From contig LKPX01000005.1 in NCBI GenBank assembly GCA_001443525.1, positions 1-64,000 on the forward strand: a stretch of 64,000 bases of DNA, in the 5' to 3' direction. Origin of the DNA: Desulfobacteraceae bacterium RAAP-1. Lineage in GTDB: Bacteria > Desulfobacterota > Desulfobacteria > Desulfobacterales > Desulfatirhabdiaceae. Position numbers and translations under genes: made by a program. The notes below the pieces were generated by a model. It made no database searches. It was not told the DNA's origin and saw only the letters and a list, made by a program, of their open reading frames with translations. How positions within the stretch are numbered: position 1 is the stretch's first letter; each line of letters opens with the position of its first letter. Of the stretch, positions 16,114 to 23,862 are shown in pieces.

Positions 16114-16366
16114 AGAAACAGATAAAGACGAACTCCGTCCGGAGTATAAACTTTCCGATTTTCCAGACGGCATGGTGCGGGGTAAATACTCAAAACGCCT
16201 GATGCAGTCAACGAATGTCATTGTATTGAGGCCTGAAGTTGCCGAGGTTTTTCCCAATGAAGACGCCGTGAATAACGCCCTTCTTTCACTCATTGATATT
16301 GCCCATAGAACCACACGCCTGACAAGGCGTTCCGCAGGATGGCACAAAAAACGAACTTCCCAGTAA
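16100..16366 (+). CDS. antitoxin partner of the BrnT-like toxin
   Basis: An 88-aa charged protein with YKLSDFPDGMVRGKYSKRL and VIVLRPEVAEVFPNEDAVNNALL, a pattern seen in antitoxins encoded after BrnT/RelE-like toxins. The chosen ATG lies inside the toxin gene (14-bp overlap); a longer open frame upstream is the toxin's shadow. Likely neutralises the toxin and represses the operon through its C-terminal helical part. Annotation by family resemblance and overlap. Confidence 0.7.
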   Translation: MKKDKETDKDELRPEYKLSDFPDGMVRGKYSKRLMQSTNVIVLRPEVAEVFPNEDAVNNALLSLIDIAHRTTRLTRRSAGWHKKRTSQ

Positions 16367-16402
16367 ATTTTTCGTTCATATCAGAAAGGATCCTTCAGAC
16401 AT

Positions 16403-18088
16403 ATGACTACCGACCCCAACAAAATCATTTACTCGATGATCGGCGTCAGTAAATTTTATCAAAAAAAACCTGTTCTCAAAGATATTTACCTGTCTTACTT
16501 TTACGGCGCTAAAATCGGTGTTCTGGGGCTGAACGGTTCCGGGAAAAGCACGCTGCTGAAAATTCTGGCGGGTGTGGATACGGAATTTAACGGTAAAACC
16601 ATTCTTACTCCCGGCCATACCATCGGATATCTGGCGCAGGAGCCCCAACTGGACCCCGAAAAAACGGTTCGAGAAATGGTGGAACAAGGCGTTCAGTCCA
16701 CAGTGGATCTGCTTCACGAGTTTAACCGGATCAACGAAAAGTTTGCAGAACCCATGTCGGATGACGAGATGAACCGCCTGATCGAACGCCAGGCCGAAGT
16801 ACAGGAGCAGCTGGACGCTCTGGACGCCTGGGATCTGGATTCCCGCCTTGAAATGGCGATGGACGCTCTGCGATGTCCGCCGGGCGATGCCCGCGTGTCC
16901 GTGCTGTCCGGAGGCGAAAAACGCCGGGTGGCGCTATGCAGGCTGCTGCTTCAAAAACCGGATATTCTGCTTCTGGATGAACCCACCAATCACCTGGATG
17001 CGGAATCTGTCGCGTGGCTGGAACATCATCTTCAGAACTACAGCGGCACTGTCATCGCCGTTACGCATGACAGGTATTTTCTGGATAATGTCGCCGGCTG
17101 GATTCTGGAGCTTGATCGCGGCCAGGGCATTCCCTGGAAAGGCAACTATTCGTCCTGGCTGGAGCAAAAGCAGCAGCGCCTGAAAGTGGAGGAAAAATCC
17201 GAGACCGAGCGCCAGAAAACGCTTCAGCGGGAACTGGAATGGATCCGCATGTCCCCCAAAGGCAGGCAGGCCAAATCCAAAGCCCGTATCAACAGCTATG
17301 AAACCTTGCTGAGACAGGACACCGAGGCCCAGACCAAAGAACTTGAAATCTATATTCCGCCCGGTCCCCGGCTGGGAGATGTGGTCATCCAGGCAGAAGC
17401 GGTTTCTAAATCCTACGACGGCAAACTTCTGATGGAAGATATGACGTTTTCATTGCCGCCGGGCGGTATCGTGGGGGTTATCGGGCCTAATGGTGCAGGA
17501 AAAACCACTCTTTTTCGCATGATCACCGGTCAGGACACTCCCGACTCCGGAAGCATCCGCACCGGTCAGACAGTGCAACTGGCCTATGTGGATCAAACAC
17601 GGGAAGCGCTGGATCCTGCCAAAACCATCTGGGAGGCCATCTCCGAGGGGAAGGATACGATCGAACTGGGAAACCGCCAGGTGAACTCCCGCGCCTATGT
17701 GGCCCGGTTCAATCTTTCGGGTGCGGATCAGCAAAAGAAAGTGGGCATGCTTTCCGGCGGCGAGCGCAATCGGGTGCATCTGGCGCTGATATTGAAACAG
17801 TCCGCCAACGTGCTGCTGCTTGATGAACCCACCAACGACCTGGATGTCAACACATTGAGGGCGCTGGAAGACGCTCTGGAAAATTTTGCCGGATGTGCGG
17901 TGGTCATCAGCCACGATCGCTGGTTTCTGGATCGCATCGCCACCCATATCCTGGCGTTTGAAGGCGACAGCAAGGTGGTCTGGTACGAAGGCAATTATTC
18001 CGATTACGAAGCCGACCGCAAAACCAGACTCGGGATTGCGGCGGATCAGCCTCACCGTATCCGCTACCGGCAGTTGACGCGGCAGTGA
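16403..18088 (+). CDS. ettA: energy-dependent translational throttle protein
   Basis: A 561-aa ABC-F ATPase. Domain 1 has Walker [10 protein letters not shown] and signature [15 protein letters not shown]; the arm/linker contains [20 protein letters not shown], diagnostic of EttA; domain 2 has GPNGAGKTT and [13 protein letters not shown] with [11 protein letters not shown]. Length fits the EttA family (about 555 aa). EttA binds the ribosomal E-site and gates the first peptide bond according to ATP/ADP ratio. AAAGGA lies upstream of the ATG. Confidence 0.95.
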   Translation: MTTDPNKIIYSMIGVSKFYQKKPVLKDIYLSYFYGAKIGVLGLNGSGKSTLLKILAGVDTEFNGKTILTPGHTIGYLAQEPQLDPEKTVREMVEQGVQSTVDLLHEFNRINEKFAEPMSDDEMNRLIERQAEVQEQLDALDAWDLDSRLEMAMDALRCPPGDARVSVLSGGEKRRVALCRLLLQKPDILLLDEPTNHLDAESVAWLEHHLQNYSGTVIAVTHDRYFLDNVAGWILELDRGQGIPWKGNYSSWLEQKQQRLKVEEKSETERQKTLQRELEWIRMSPKGRQAKSKARINSYETLLRQDTEAQTKELEIYIPPGPRLGDVVIQAEAVSKSYDGKLLMEDMTFSLPPGGIVGVIGPNGAGKTTLFRMITGQDTPDSGSIRTGQTVQLAYVDQTREALDPAKTIWEAISEGKDTIELGNRQVNSRAYVARFNLSGADQQKKVGMLSGGERNRVHLALILKQSANVLLLDEPTNDLDVNTLRALEDALENFAGCAVVISHDRWFLDRIATHILAFEGDSKVVWYEGNYSDYEADRKTRLGIAADQPHRIRYRQLTRQ

Positions 18089-18090
18089 TG

Positions 18091-18164
18091 GCAACCATTG
18101 CAGGGCAAGGCGTCTGTCACCTGCGGGAAAGAATTAGGATATTCCTGTAATGGTTACTTATTTT
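18091..18164 (+). terminator. terminator-like hairpin after ettA
   Basis: Arms GCAACCATTGCAGG (18091-18104) and CCTGTAATGGTTAC (18144-18157) pair with one mismatch and one G-U, with a 39-nt loop, then TTATTTT. The loop is long, so the call is tentative. Confidence 0.4.
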
Positions 18165-18201
18165 GAGGTTACACCAGCTTTCGGTACGGGAATGATCCTA
18201 A

Positions 18202-18396
18202 ATGGATAGCAAGACCATTATCAGAATTCTCAAGGAAGATGGGTGGTATCAGGTAGCCCAAAAAGGTTCTCACGTTCAGTTCAAACATCCCCAAAAAACA
18301 GGACGTGTGACAGTAAAACATCCAGCGAAAGATATTTTGATTGATTTGCTCAAGAGTATTGAAAAACAATCCGGCATAAAGTTCATAAGGAGATGA
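18202..18396 (+). CDS. hicA: HicA-family mRNA interferase toxin
   Basis: A 64-aa HicA (YcfA) protein: LKEDGWYQVAQKGSHVQFKHP with the catalytic His in KGSHVQF, then TVKHPAKDI and a terminal IEKQSGIKF. HicA has a dsRNA-binding-like fold and cleaves mRNA when unpaired from HicB. The antitoxin follows after 3 bp. Confidence 0.92.
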   Translation: MDSKTIIRILKEDGWYQVAQKGSHVQFKHPQKTGRVTVKHPAKDILIDLLKSIEKQSGIKFIRR

Positions 18397-18399
18397 GTC

Positions 18400-18678
18400 A
18401 TGATATCCTACATAGGGATCGTCAGCAAAACCCATGACAGCGAATATGGAGTATCTTTCCCGGACTTTCCTGGTTGCGTTACAACCGGTCGTACGCTGGA
18501 TATTGCATTTGAAATGGCAAAAGAAGCGCTTCAATTCCATATCGACGGTTTGTCTGCAGATGGAGAAATTCTCCCGACTCCGTCTGGATATGGAGATGTA
18601 ATGGACACTGGAGATAATATTTTTGGAACATTCATGATACAAATCGATATTCCCTCTCCGCTCAGAAAAGCGGCATGA
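18400..18678 (+). CDS. hicB: HicB-family antitoxin, short form
   Basis: A 92-aa protein with the HicB partial RNase H-like fold: YGVSFPDFPGCVTTGRTLDIA and MAKEALQFHIDGL. AAGGAG lies 8 nt before the ATG. It ends at SPLRKAA, without the C-terminal ribbon-helix-helix or HTH segment found in longer HicB proteins (about 130-140 aa), so DNA autoregulation may be lost; the frame closes 44 bp before a dispersed repeat. Neutralisation of HicA should remain. Confidence 0.9.
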   Translation: MISYIGIVSKTHDSEYGVSFPDFPGCVTTGRTLDIAFEMAKEALQFHIDGLSADGEILPTPSGYGDVMDTGDNIFGTFMIQIDIPSPLRKAA

Positions 18679-18721
18679 AGGGAACCAGCGTTGCATTGTG
18701 AAATTCGTTTGGATAATGATG

Positions 18722-18850
18722 ATGGCTTCGTAAAAAGTCCGCATGCAGCGCTTGCGCCGCATTCTTCATCATTTCATTGCAGCGTACGAAAAGTACGCTT
18801 CATTCCTTGCGGATTTGCGCGCCTTGCCTGCGAAATTTTTACGAAGCCGT
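18722..18850 (+). repeat. MITE-like palindromic repeat, copy B (full)
   Basis: 129 bp from ATGGCTTCGTAAAAAGTCCG to TTTTTACGAAGCCGT, with GTACGAAAAGTAC hairpin and the TTGCGCGCCTTGCCTGCGAA block. A right extension with a second ACTTTTTACGAGAG block runs to 18879. It lies between hicB and the nitroreductase gene. Confidence 0.85.
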
Positions 18851-18907
18851 CCGAAGTTCAACTTTTTACGAGAGTGTCAATGATGGTTCATGCAAAGGAG
18901 GTATAAC

Positions 18908-19453
18908 ATGACAGATTTTATAAAACTTCTCAAAGAACGAAGAAGCGTCCGAAAGTATGAGGAAAAGGATATTCCGCAGAATATTCTGGAACAGGTTCTT
19001 GAAGCGATACAATTATCGCAGTCCTGGGCCAATACCCAGTGCTGGGAAGTGGTGGTTGTCACGGATCCGGAGGTCAAGGCAAAGCTTCAGGAAACCATCG
19101 CCCCCAAGAACCCGGCGACCAAAGCCATTGTCGGTGCGCCGGTGGTGCTGGGCCTTTGCGCTAAATTAAATATTTCAGGATATTATGATGGAAAAGTCAC
19201 CACCAAATTGGGTGACTGGTTTATGTTCGATCTGGGAATTGCCACTCAGAGCCTGTGCCTGGCTGCTCACAGTCTCGGACTCGGCACAGTGGTCGTCGGA
19301 CTTTTTGATCATAATCGCGCCAGGGCAGTTCTGAAGGTTCCGGAGGGGTATGAACTGGTAACGCTGATACCGCTCGGATATCCGGCCAAAATTTCCTCCC
19401 CGCCGCCCCGAAAGGATGTTCAAACCTTTGTCCATCGCAACAGTTTTTCATAA
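18908..19453 (+). CDS. nitroreductase-family protein
   Basis: A 181-aa FMN-dependent nitroreductase fold protein. The N-terminus FIKLLKERRSVRKYEEKDI carries the FMN-phosphate-binding RRSVRKY, AIQLSQSWANTQCWEVVVV follows, and HSLGLGTVVVGLFD is the conserved distal FMN motif. ATG 18908 is preceded by AAAGGAGG at ideal distance, so the ATG 18 bp upstream is not used. Electron donor and substrate unknown; a flavin reductase or detoxifying enzyme is likely. Confidence 0.9.
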   Translation: MTDFIKLLKERRSVRKYEEKDIPQNILEQVLEAIQLSQSWANTQCWEVVVVTDPEVKAKLQETIAPKNPATKAIVGAPVVLGLCAKLNISGYYDGKVTTKLGDWFMFDLGIATQSLCLAAHSLGLGTVVVGLFDHNRARAVLKVPEGYELVTLIPLGYPAKISSPPPRKDVQTFVHRNSFS

Positions 19454-19459
19454 ACGGCC

Positions 19460-20554
19460 GTGACGTGCAAGATACGGCGCGCCATTGACGGCATGGAGCT
19501 GAAAAGATTGTCTATGCAGGAATCATCTGAACTCAGAGAACACCTTCAGACCAGGAAAAGGGTTATCGCCATTGTCACGTCCCTGGTGGTCGGGACACTG
19601 CTGATGATCGCCAAGTTTTATGTGTATCAAATCACCCTGTCGGCGGCGATTCTCTCTGATGCGCTGGAGTCCATTATCAATGTGGTGGCCAGCGCGTTCG
19701 CCCTGGGCAGCATTCTGATGGCCGCCATACCGCCGGATAAAAACCATCCCTATGGTCATGGTAAAATAGAATATTTTTCGGCGGGATTTGAAGGCGCGCT
19801 GATCATGCTGGCGGCCGTAGGCATTTTTAAAAGCGGATGGCCCAGAATTTTCGAACCGACGCCGCTTCCCAACCTGCAGGAAGGTCTCTGGCTTCTGCTG
19901 GGAACCAGCGCCGTCAATATGGCACTGGGGCTGAGCCTTATGCGTATCGGCAGCAAAAGCAAGTCATTGACGCTGGTAGCGGATGGCAAGCACATCCTGA
20001 CCGATGTCTATACTTCGGCGGGAGTGATCATAGGGCTGTTCATGGTCAATCTGACGCAATGGTACTGGCTGGACGGCGCTATCGCGTGCCTGGTCGGTGT
20101 CAATATTCTTTATACGGGCGGGACGTTGCTTCATCAGTCTTTTTCAGGGCTGATGAACGCCTCGGATCCGAAACTGCTTGAAGAGCTCTGCGATATCTTG
20201 ATCAAAAACCGCAAGGATACCTGGATCGATGTCCATCAGCTCCGCGCCTGGAGCTCCGGAAATCTCATCCACATCGATTTTCATCTGATTCTTCCCCGCA
20301 GTTTTTCTCTGGAAGAAGCGCACCGGGAATCCAAAACGCTGGAGAAAATTTTAACGGATCATTTCGAAGGCTCCGCCAGCGTCCTGATTCATATGGACCC
20401 CTGCATCGAAATGGATTGCCCGGTCTGCGCCGAGTATCTGTGCCAGGATCGTACATCATCCCTTCAGAAGCAAAATACCTGGACTGTCGAAACGGCGACC
20501 ATGAAAGGCTGGAATAGAGACCGGTTCGGCGCTCGCATGACTACGCCACCGTAA
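19460..20554 (+). CDS. cation diffusion facilitator (CDF) transporter
   Basis: Up to 364 aa with six membrane helices. Metal-binding motifs are SDALESIINVVA (helix II; one of the usual Asp residues replaced, DxxxD read as D-ALES-I) and HPYGHGKIEYFSA; helix V has HILTDVYTSAGV. The C-terminal domain is followed by a Cys-containing tail, DPCIEMDCPVCAEYLC, with two CxxC-like pairs that could bind Zn or Fe. CDF pumps export divalent metals by H+ antiport. Start is uncertain (GTG 19460, ATG 19493 or ATG 19514). The 3' end overlaps convergent selD by 14 bp. Confidence 0.9.
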   Translation: MTCKIRRAIDGMELKRLSMQESSELREHLQTRKRVIAIVTSLVVGTLLMIAKFYVYQITLSAAILSDALESIINVVASAFALGSILMAAIPPDKNHPYGHGKIEYFSAGFEGALIMLAAVGIFKSGWPRIFEPTPLPNLQEGLWLLLGTSAVNMALGLSLMRIGSKSKSLTLVADGKHILTDVYTSAGVIIGLFMVNLTQWYWLDGAIACLVGVNILYTGGTLLHQSFSGLMNASDPKLLEELCDILIKNRKDTWIDVHQLRAWSSGNLIHIDFHLILPRSFSLEEAHRESKTLEKILTDHFEGSASVLIHMDPCIEMDCPVCAEYLCQDRTSSLQKQNTWTVETATMKGWNRDRFGARMTTPP

Positions 20555-21596
20555 TATGCTCCGCGCCGGCGGTTACTTCTCCGATAATGGCTGCATGGGA
20601 TACGCCGCCGTCCAAAAGCCGCTGCAGCAGCCGATCGGCCTGATCGTCGGAAACGCTGATGAGCAGCCCTCCCGATGTCTGCGGGTCAAAGCAGATATCC
20701 TGCACCACCCTGTCCACACGGGAACTGAATGTCACCATGGATTCCCGGAATTCGCGGTTTTTGTAAGCGCCGGCAGGTATCAGCCCGATGGCGGCGTATT
20801 CGAGGGCTTCCGGAATCATGGGCAGACGGTCTGCATGAATCGTCATGCCGAAACCCGAATCTACAACCATTTCAGCCAAATGACCGACCAGGCCGAACCC
20901 TGTAATATCCGTACAGGCGCTAACGGTAAATGTACTCATCACTTCTGCGGCGTATCGGTTGAGCGTTGTCATCAGGGTTATGGCGTTCTGTATGACAGAC
21001 TCGGATGTTAGACCGCCTTTGATGGCGGTATTGACGATGCCGATCCCTAAGGGTTTGGTTAAAATCAGGCGATCTCCGGGTTTTATGTTTTTTTTCGTCA
21101 GTATCCGTCTGGGATGGATGAATCCTGTTACTGACAGACCGTATTTCAGCTCGCTGTCTTCAACACTGTGTCCTCCCACCAATACCACCTGGGCCTCACT
21201 GATCTTGTTCAGCCCGCCCAGAATGATCTGACGCAATACGCCGATTTCCATGGTTTTCAGGGGAAACCCCACCAGGTTCATGGCGGTTTTGGGAGTTCCT
21301 CCCATGGCGTAGATATCGCTCAACGCATTGGCTGCGGCGATCTGACCGAACGCATACGGATCATCCACAACAGGCGTAAAAAAATCGACGGTCTGAATGA
21401 GCGCCAGATCGTCTGAAATTTTATAGACGCCCGCATCGTCGGCGCGGTCCAGCCCTACCAGCACATTGGCATTTGTCGGAAATACAATGCCGCACAACGC
21501 TTTCTCCAGGTCCCCCGGAGGCAGTTTGGACGCTCAGCCGGCGCCCTTCACCGTTTCGGTGAGTCTGGGAGCGCGATGATCTGTATCTGTATTCAT
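20541..21596 (-). CDS. selD: selenide, water dikinase, itself a selenoprotein
   Basis: A 351-aa SelD when an in-frame TGA (21536-21534) is read as selenocysteine at residue 21. Upstream of the UGA the frame encodes MNTDTDHRAPRLTETVKGAG and downstream ASKLPPGDLEKALCG, matching the GC/U-xxK glycine-rich catalytic loop of SelD, where the essential residue is Cys or Sec. ATP-binding Asp/Gly motifs are VDFFTPVVDDPYAFGQIAAAN (core FFTPVVDDPYAFG), AMGGTPKTAMN and LVGGHSVED. SelD makes selenophosphate for Sec-tRNA. A short CTCC/GGAG hairpin about 13 nt past the UGA may be part of a SECIS element. An annotation starting at the later ATG (21497) would be truncated. Confidence 0.93.
21534..21536 (-). 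other. in-frame UGA selenocysteine codon in selD
   Basis: TGA at codon 21 of selD, at the position of the catalytic Cys/Sec in the family. The reading frame and SelD homology continue on both sides. Confidence 0.9.
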
Positions 21597-21788
21597 GGGG
21601 AGCCGTCCTCTGTTTATGATTGGTTTTTCCGCTTTTATCATTCCGCATTCGATTTTTTACGATATTTCCGCAATTTATTATCAGTTTGAAAAAATGTACA
21701 GAAGAAAAAATCATAAAGTAAATCCGCTGCCGCTTTCAGACCCTGCTGAAGCTGTTGACAGGTCGTTCTAAAATCCGTAAAAAGACAT

Positions 21789-23276
21789 ATGACTCAAAAA
21801 AACGTATATCCCATTTTATCTGCAGAAGAAGCCGTTTTGTTTATCCGGCATGATTCAACAGTGGCATTCAGCGGCTTTTCGCCTGCCGGCGCAGCGAAAG
21901 CGGTTCCGGCGGCGCTGGCAAAATTTGCCAAACAGGAACACGCTGCCGGCAGACCCTATAAATTGAGAGTTCTCACAGGCGCCTCGAGCGGGAAAAGTGT
22001 TGACGGCGAACTGGCGATGGCCAACGCTGTTTCCTGGCGGGCGCCTTATCAGGGCGAGCCTCTGCTGAGGAAGCAGATCAACCGCCAGGAAGTGGAATAT
22101 GTGGATATGCATCTTTCCCATGTTCCGCAAATGCTGGCTTACGGTTTTCTGGGCAAGATCGATGTTTCTGTTGTGGAAGCCACGGAAATCACCGCAGACG
22201 GCAGGGTGTATCTGACCTCATCGATCGGCGCGTCGCCCACCTTTCTGAAATACGCCGAAAAAGTTATCGTCGAGATCAATCTGCAGCATTCACCCAGACT
22301 CCGTGAACTGGCGGATATTGTGGTTGTATCGCCGCCGCCGCATCGGGACCCCATTCTTATCCATGATGCCATGACCCGCATCGGAGTTCCCTATGCGGTG
22401 GTCAATCCTGCCAAAGTGCTGGGTATTGTCATCAACGACGAACCCGACCATGTCGGTGAATTTCCTCTGCCGGATGCCGGAAGCCGGCAGATTGCGGGGC
22501 ATCTGGTGGATTTTTTGTTGAAGGAGATGAAGGTCGGCAGAGTTCCGAGTACATTGCTGCCGCTTCAGGCCGGTGTCGGCAGTGTTGCCAACGGGGTGAT
22601 GGCCGCACTCGGCGCGCATCCGGACATTCCGCCATTTTACATGTATTCCGAAGTGTGTCAGGATGCCATGGTGGATATCATGACCAGCGGAAAGCTTCTG
22701 GGCGCCAGCGCTACGGGTCTTTCAATATCCTGGCCCAAATTGCAGCAGATTGTCGGCAACATGGATTATTTTGCCGGCAGGATCGTGCTGCGTCCGCAGG
22801 AAATCTCCAACCACCCCGGCATCATCCGGAGACTTGGCGTGATTGCCATCAATACGGCGATCGAGGCGGACATCTATGGCAACGTCAATTCGACCCACAT
22901 TTATGGCATGGATGTGATGAACGGTGTGGGCGGCAGCGGAGAATTCACTCGCAATGGTTATCTGACGGTCATGATGACGCCTTCCATCGCAAAGGAGGGG
23001 AAAATATCGTCGATCGTGCCGATGTGCCCTCATATTGACCACAATGAGCACTCAGTTCAGGTGATTGTGACCGAACAGGGGCTGGCGGATCTTCGGGGGC
23101 TGGGGCCGATGCAGCGCGCCAAAGCCATCATCGACAATTGCGCTCACCCTCTGTACCGGGACTATTTGAACCGCTATGTTCGGGAAGCGCGTTCCGGCCA
23201 CATCCGGCATGATTTAACCCGCTGTTACGAACTTCACCGGAATCTGATGGAATATGGGAGCATGCTGCCCGATTAG
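21789..23276 (+). CDS. acetyl-CoA hydrolase / CoA-transferase family protein
   Basis: A 495-aa class I CoA-transferase (Ach1/AarC/ScpC group). The glycine-rich loop GFSPAGAAKAVP is near residues 29-40, SVVEATEITADG at 127-138, and the catalytic Glu is E288 in MYSEVCQD. GMDVMNGVGGSGEF and VTEQGLADLRGL are conserved C-terminal motifs. In acetate-oxidising anaerobes such enzymes interconvert acetyl-CoA and succinyl-CoA/acetate, bypassing ATP-consuming acetate activation; the exact CoA acceptor here is inferred only from family. Stands alone, divergent from selD. Confidence 0.9.
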   Translation: MTQKNVYPILSAEEAVLFIRHDSTVAFSGFSPAGAAKAVPAALAKFAKQEHAAGRPYKLRVLTGASSGKSVDGELAMANAVSWRAPYQGEPLLRKQINRQEVEYVDMHLSHVPQMLAYGFLGKIDVSVVEATEITADGRVYLTSSIGASPTFLKYAEKVIVEINLQHSPRLRELADIVVVSPPPHRDPILIHDAMTRIGVPYAVVNPAKVLGIVINDEPDHVGEFPLPDAGSRQIAGHLVDFLLKEMKVGRVPSTLLPLQAGVGSVANGVMAALGAHPDIPPFYMYSEVCQDAMVDIMTSGKLLGASATGLSISWPKLQQIVGNMDYFAGRIVLRPQEISNHPGIIRRLGVIAINTAIEADIYGNVNSTHIYGMDVMNGVGGSGEFTRNGYLTVMMTPSIAKEGKISSIVPMCPHIDHNEHSVQVIVTEQGLADLRGLGPMQRAKAIIDNCAHPLYRDYLNRYVREARSGHIRHDLTRCYELHRNLMEYGSMLPD

Positions 23277-23323
23277 CAGTTCCCCAAAAGCTCAATCTGA
23301 TAGTGGTTTTGCTTCAATATGTA

Positions 23324-23373
23324 TGATGCCCTCGTAAAAAGTCGATTTTGGGACGGCTTTTTACGAAACCGTC
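23324..23373. repeat. MITE-like repeat, copy C (internally deleted)
   Basis: About 50 bp: GATGCCCTCGTAAAAAGTCG followed directly by ACGGCTTTTTACGAAACCGTC. Only the extension and the two outer arm tips remain; the central 100 bp are missing. It lies between the CoA-transferase and the TusA-like gene. Confidence 0.7.
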
Positions 23374-23483
23374 TCCAGATTGAACAGTTGCGAGTTTAAC
23401 CCGATTGATTTTCTGACATGTGATTGAGCCTTGTGAAATGCTGACAGGGCTGTGATGTCGAAAGCTTAACGGAGAAGCGATAT

Positions 23484-23708
23484 ATGGCGGTTGTTACGCT
23501 CGATACCATCGGCGTCAAATGTCCCCAGCCCGTGCTGAAAATTGCGGTTATCGCTCCTGGCATGAAACCGGGCGATATTCTGGAGGTCGCCGGAGACTGC
23601 CCGACTTTCGAAAGAGATATCCGCGCCTGGTGCCTGCGCCTGCATAAAGTGCTGCTGTCCGTCCGGGAAGAAGGAAACAATGTCAAAAAGATACAGATTC
23701 AGTTTTAA
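23484..23708 (+). CDS. TusA/SirA-family sulfur-carrier protein
   Basis: A 74-aa TusA-like protein. The CPxP motif with the persulfide-carrying Cys13 reads VKCPQPVLK, and VAGDCPTFERDIRAWC supplies further Cys. TusA proteins accept and relay sulfane sulfur (or selenium) between sulfurtransferases and acceptors. ACGGAG precedes the ATG. The TAA stop overlaps the first base of repeat copy D. In this setting it could serve tRNA thiolation, dissimilatory sulfur metabolism or selenium handling; no neighbour decides. Confidence 0.85.
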   Translation: MAVVTLDTIGVKCPQPVLKIAVIAPGMKPGDILEVAGDCPTFERDIRAWCLRLHKVLLSVREEGNNVKKIQIQF

Positions 23709-23829
23709 CGGCTTCGTAAAAAATCCGCATCCTTCATTTTGCTGCATCCTTCGTCATTGCAGCCTACGACAACTACTCTTCATTCCTCAGGATTTATATG
23801 CCTTGCCTGCGAACATTTTACGAAGCCGT
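23708..23829 (+). repeat. MITE-like palindromic repeat, copy D (full)
   Basis: 122 bp from ACGGCTTCGTAAAAAATCCG to TTTTACGAAGCCGT. The central GTAC hairpin is degraded (CCTACGACAACTACTC), making this the most diverged full copy. Its first base is the last base of the TAA stop of the TusA-like gene. Confidence 0.82.
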
Positions 23830-23862
23830 CAGTTTTGATGGTCTCTCAAAGGATCTCGTAAC

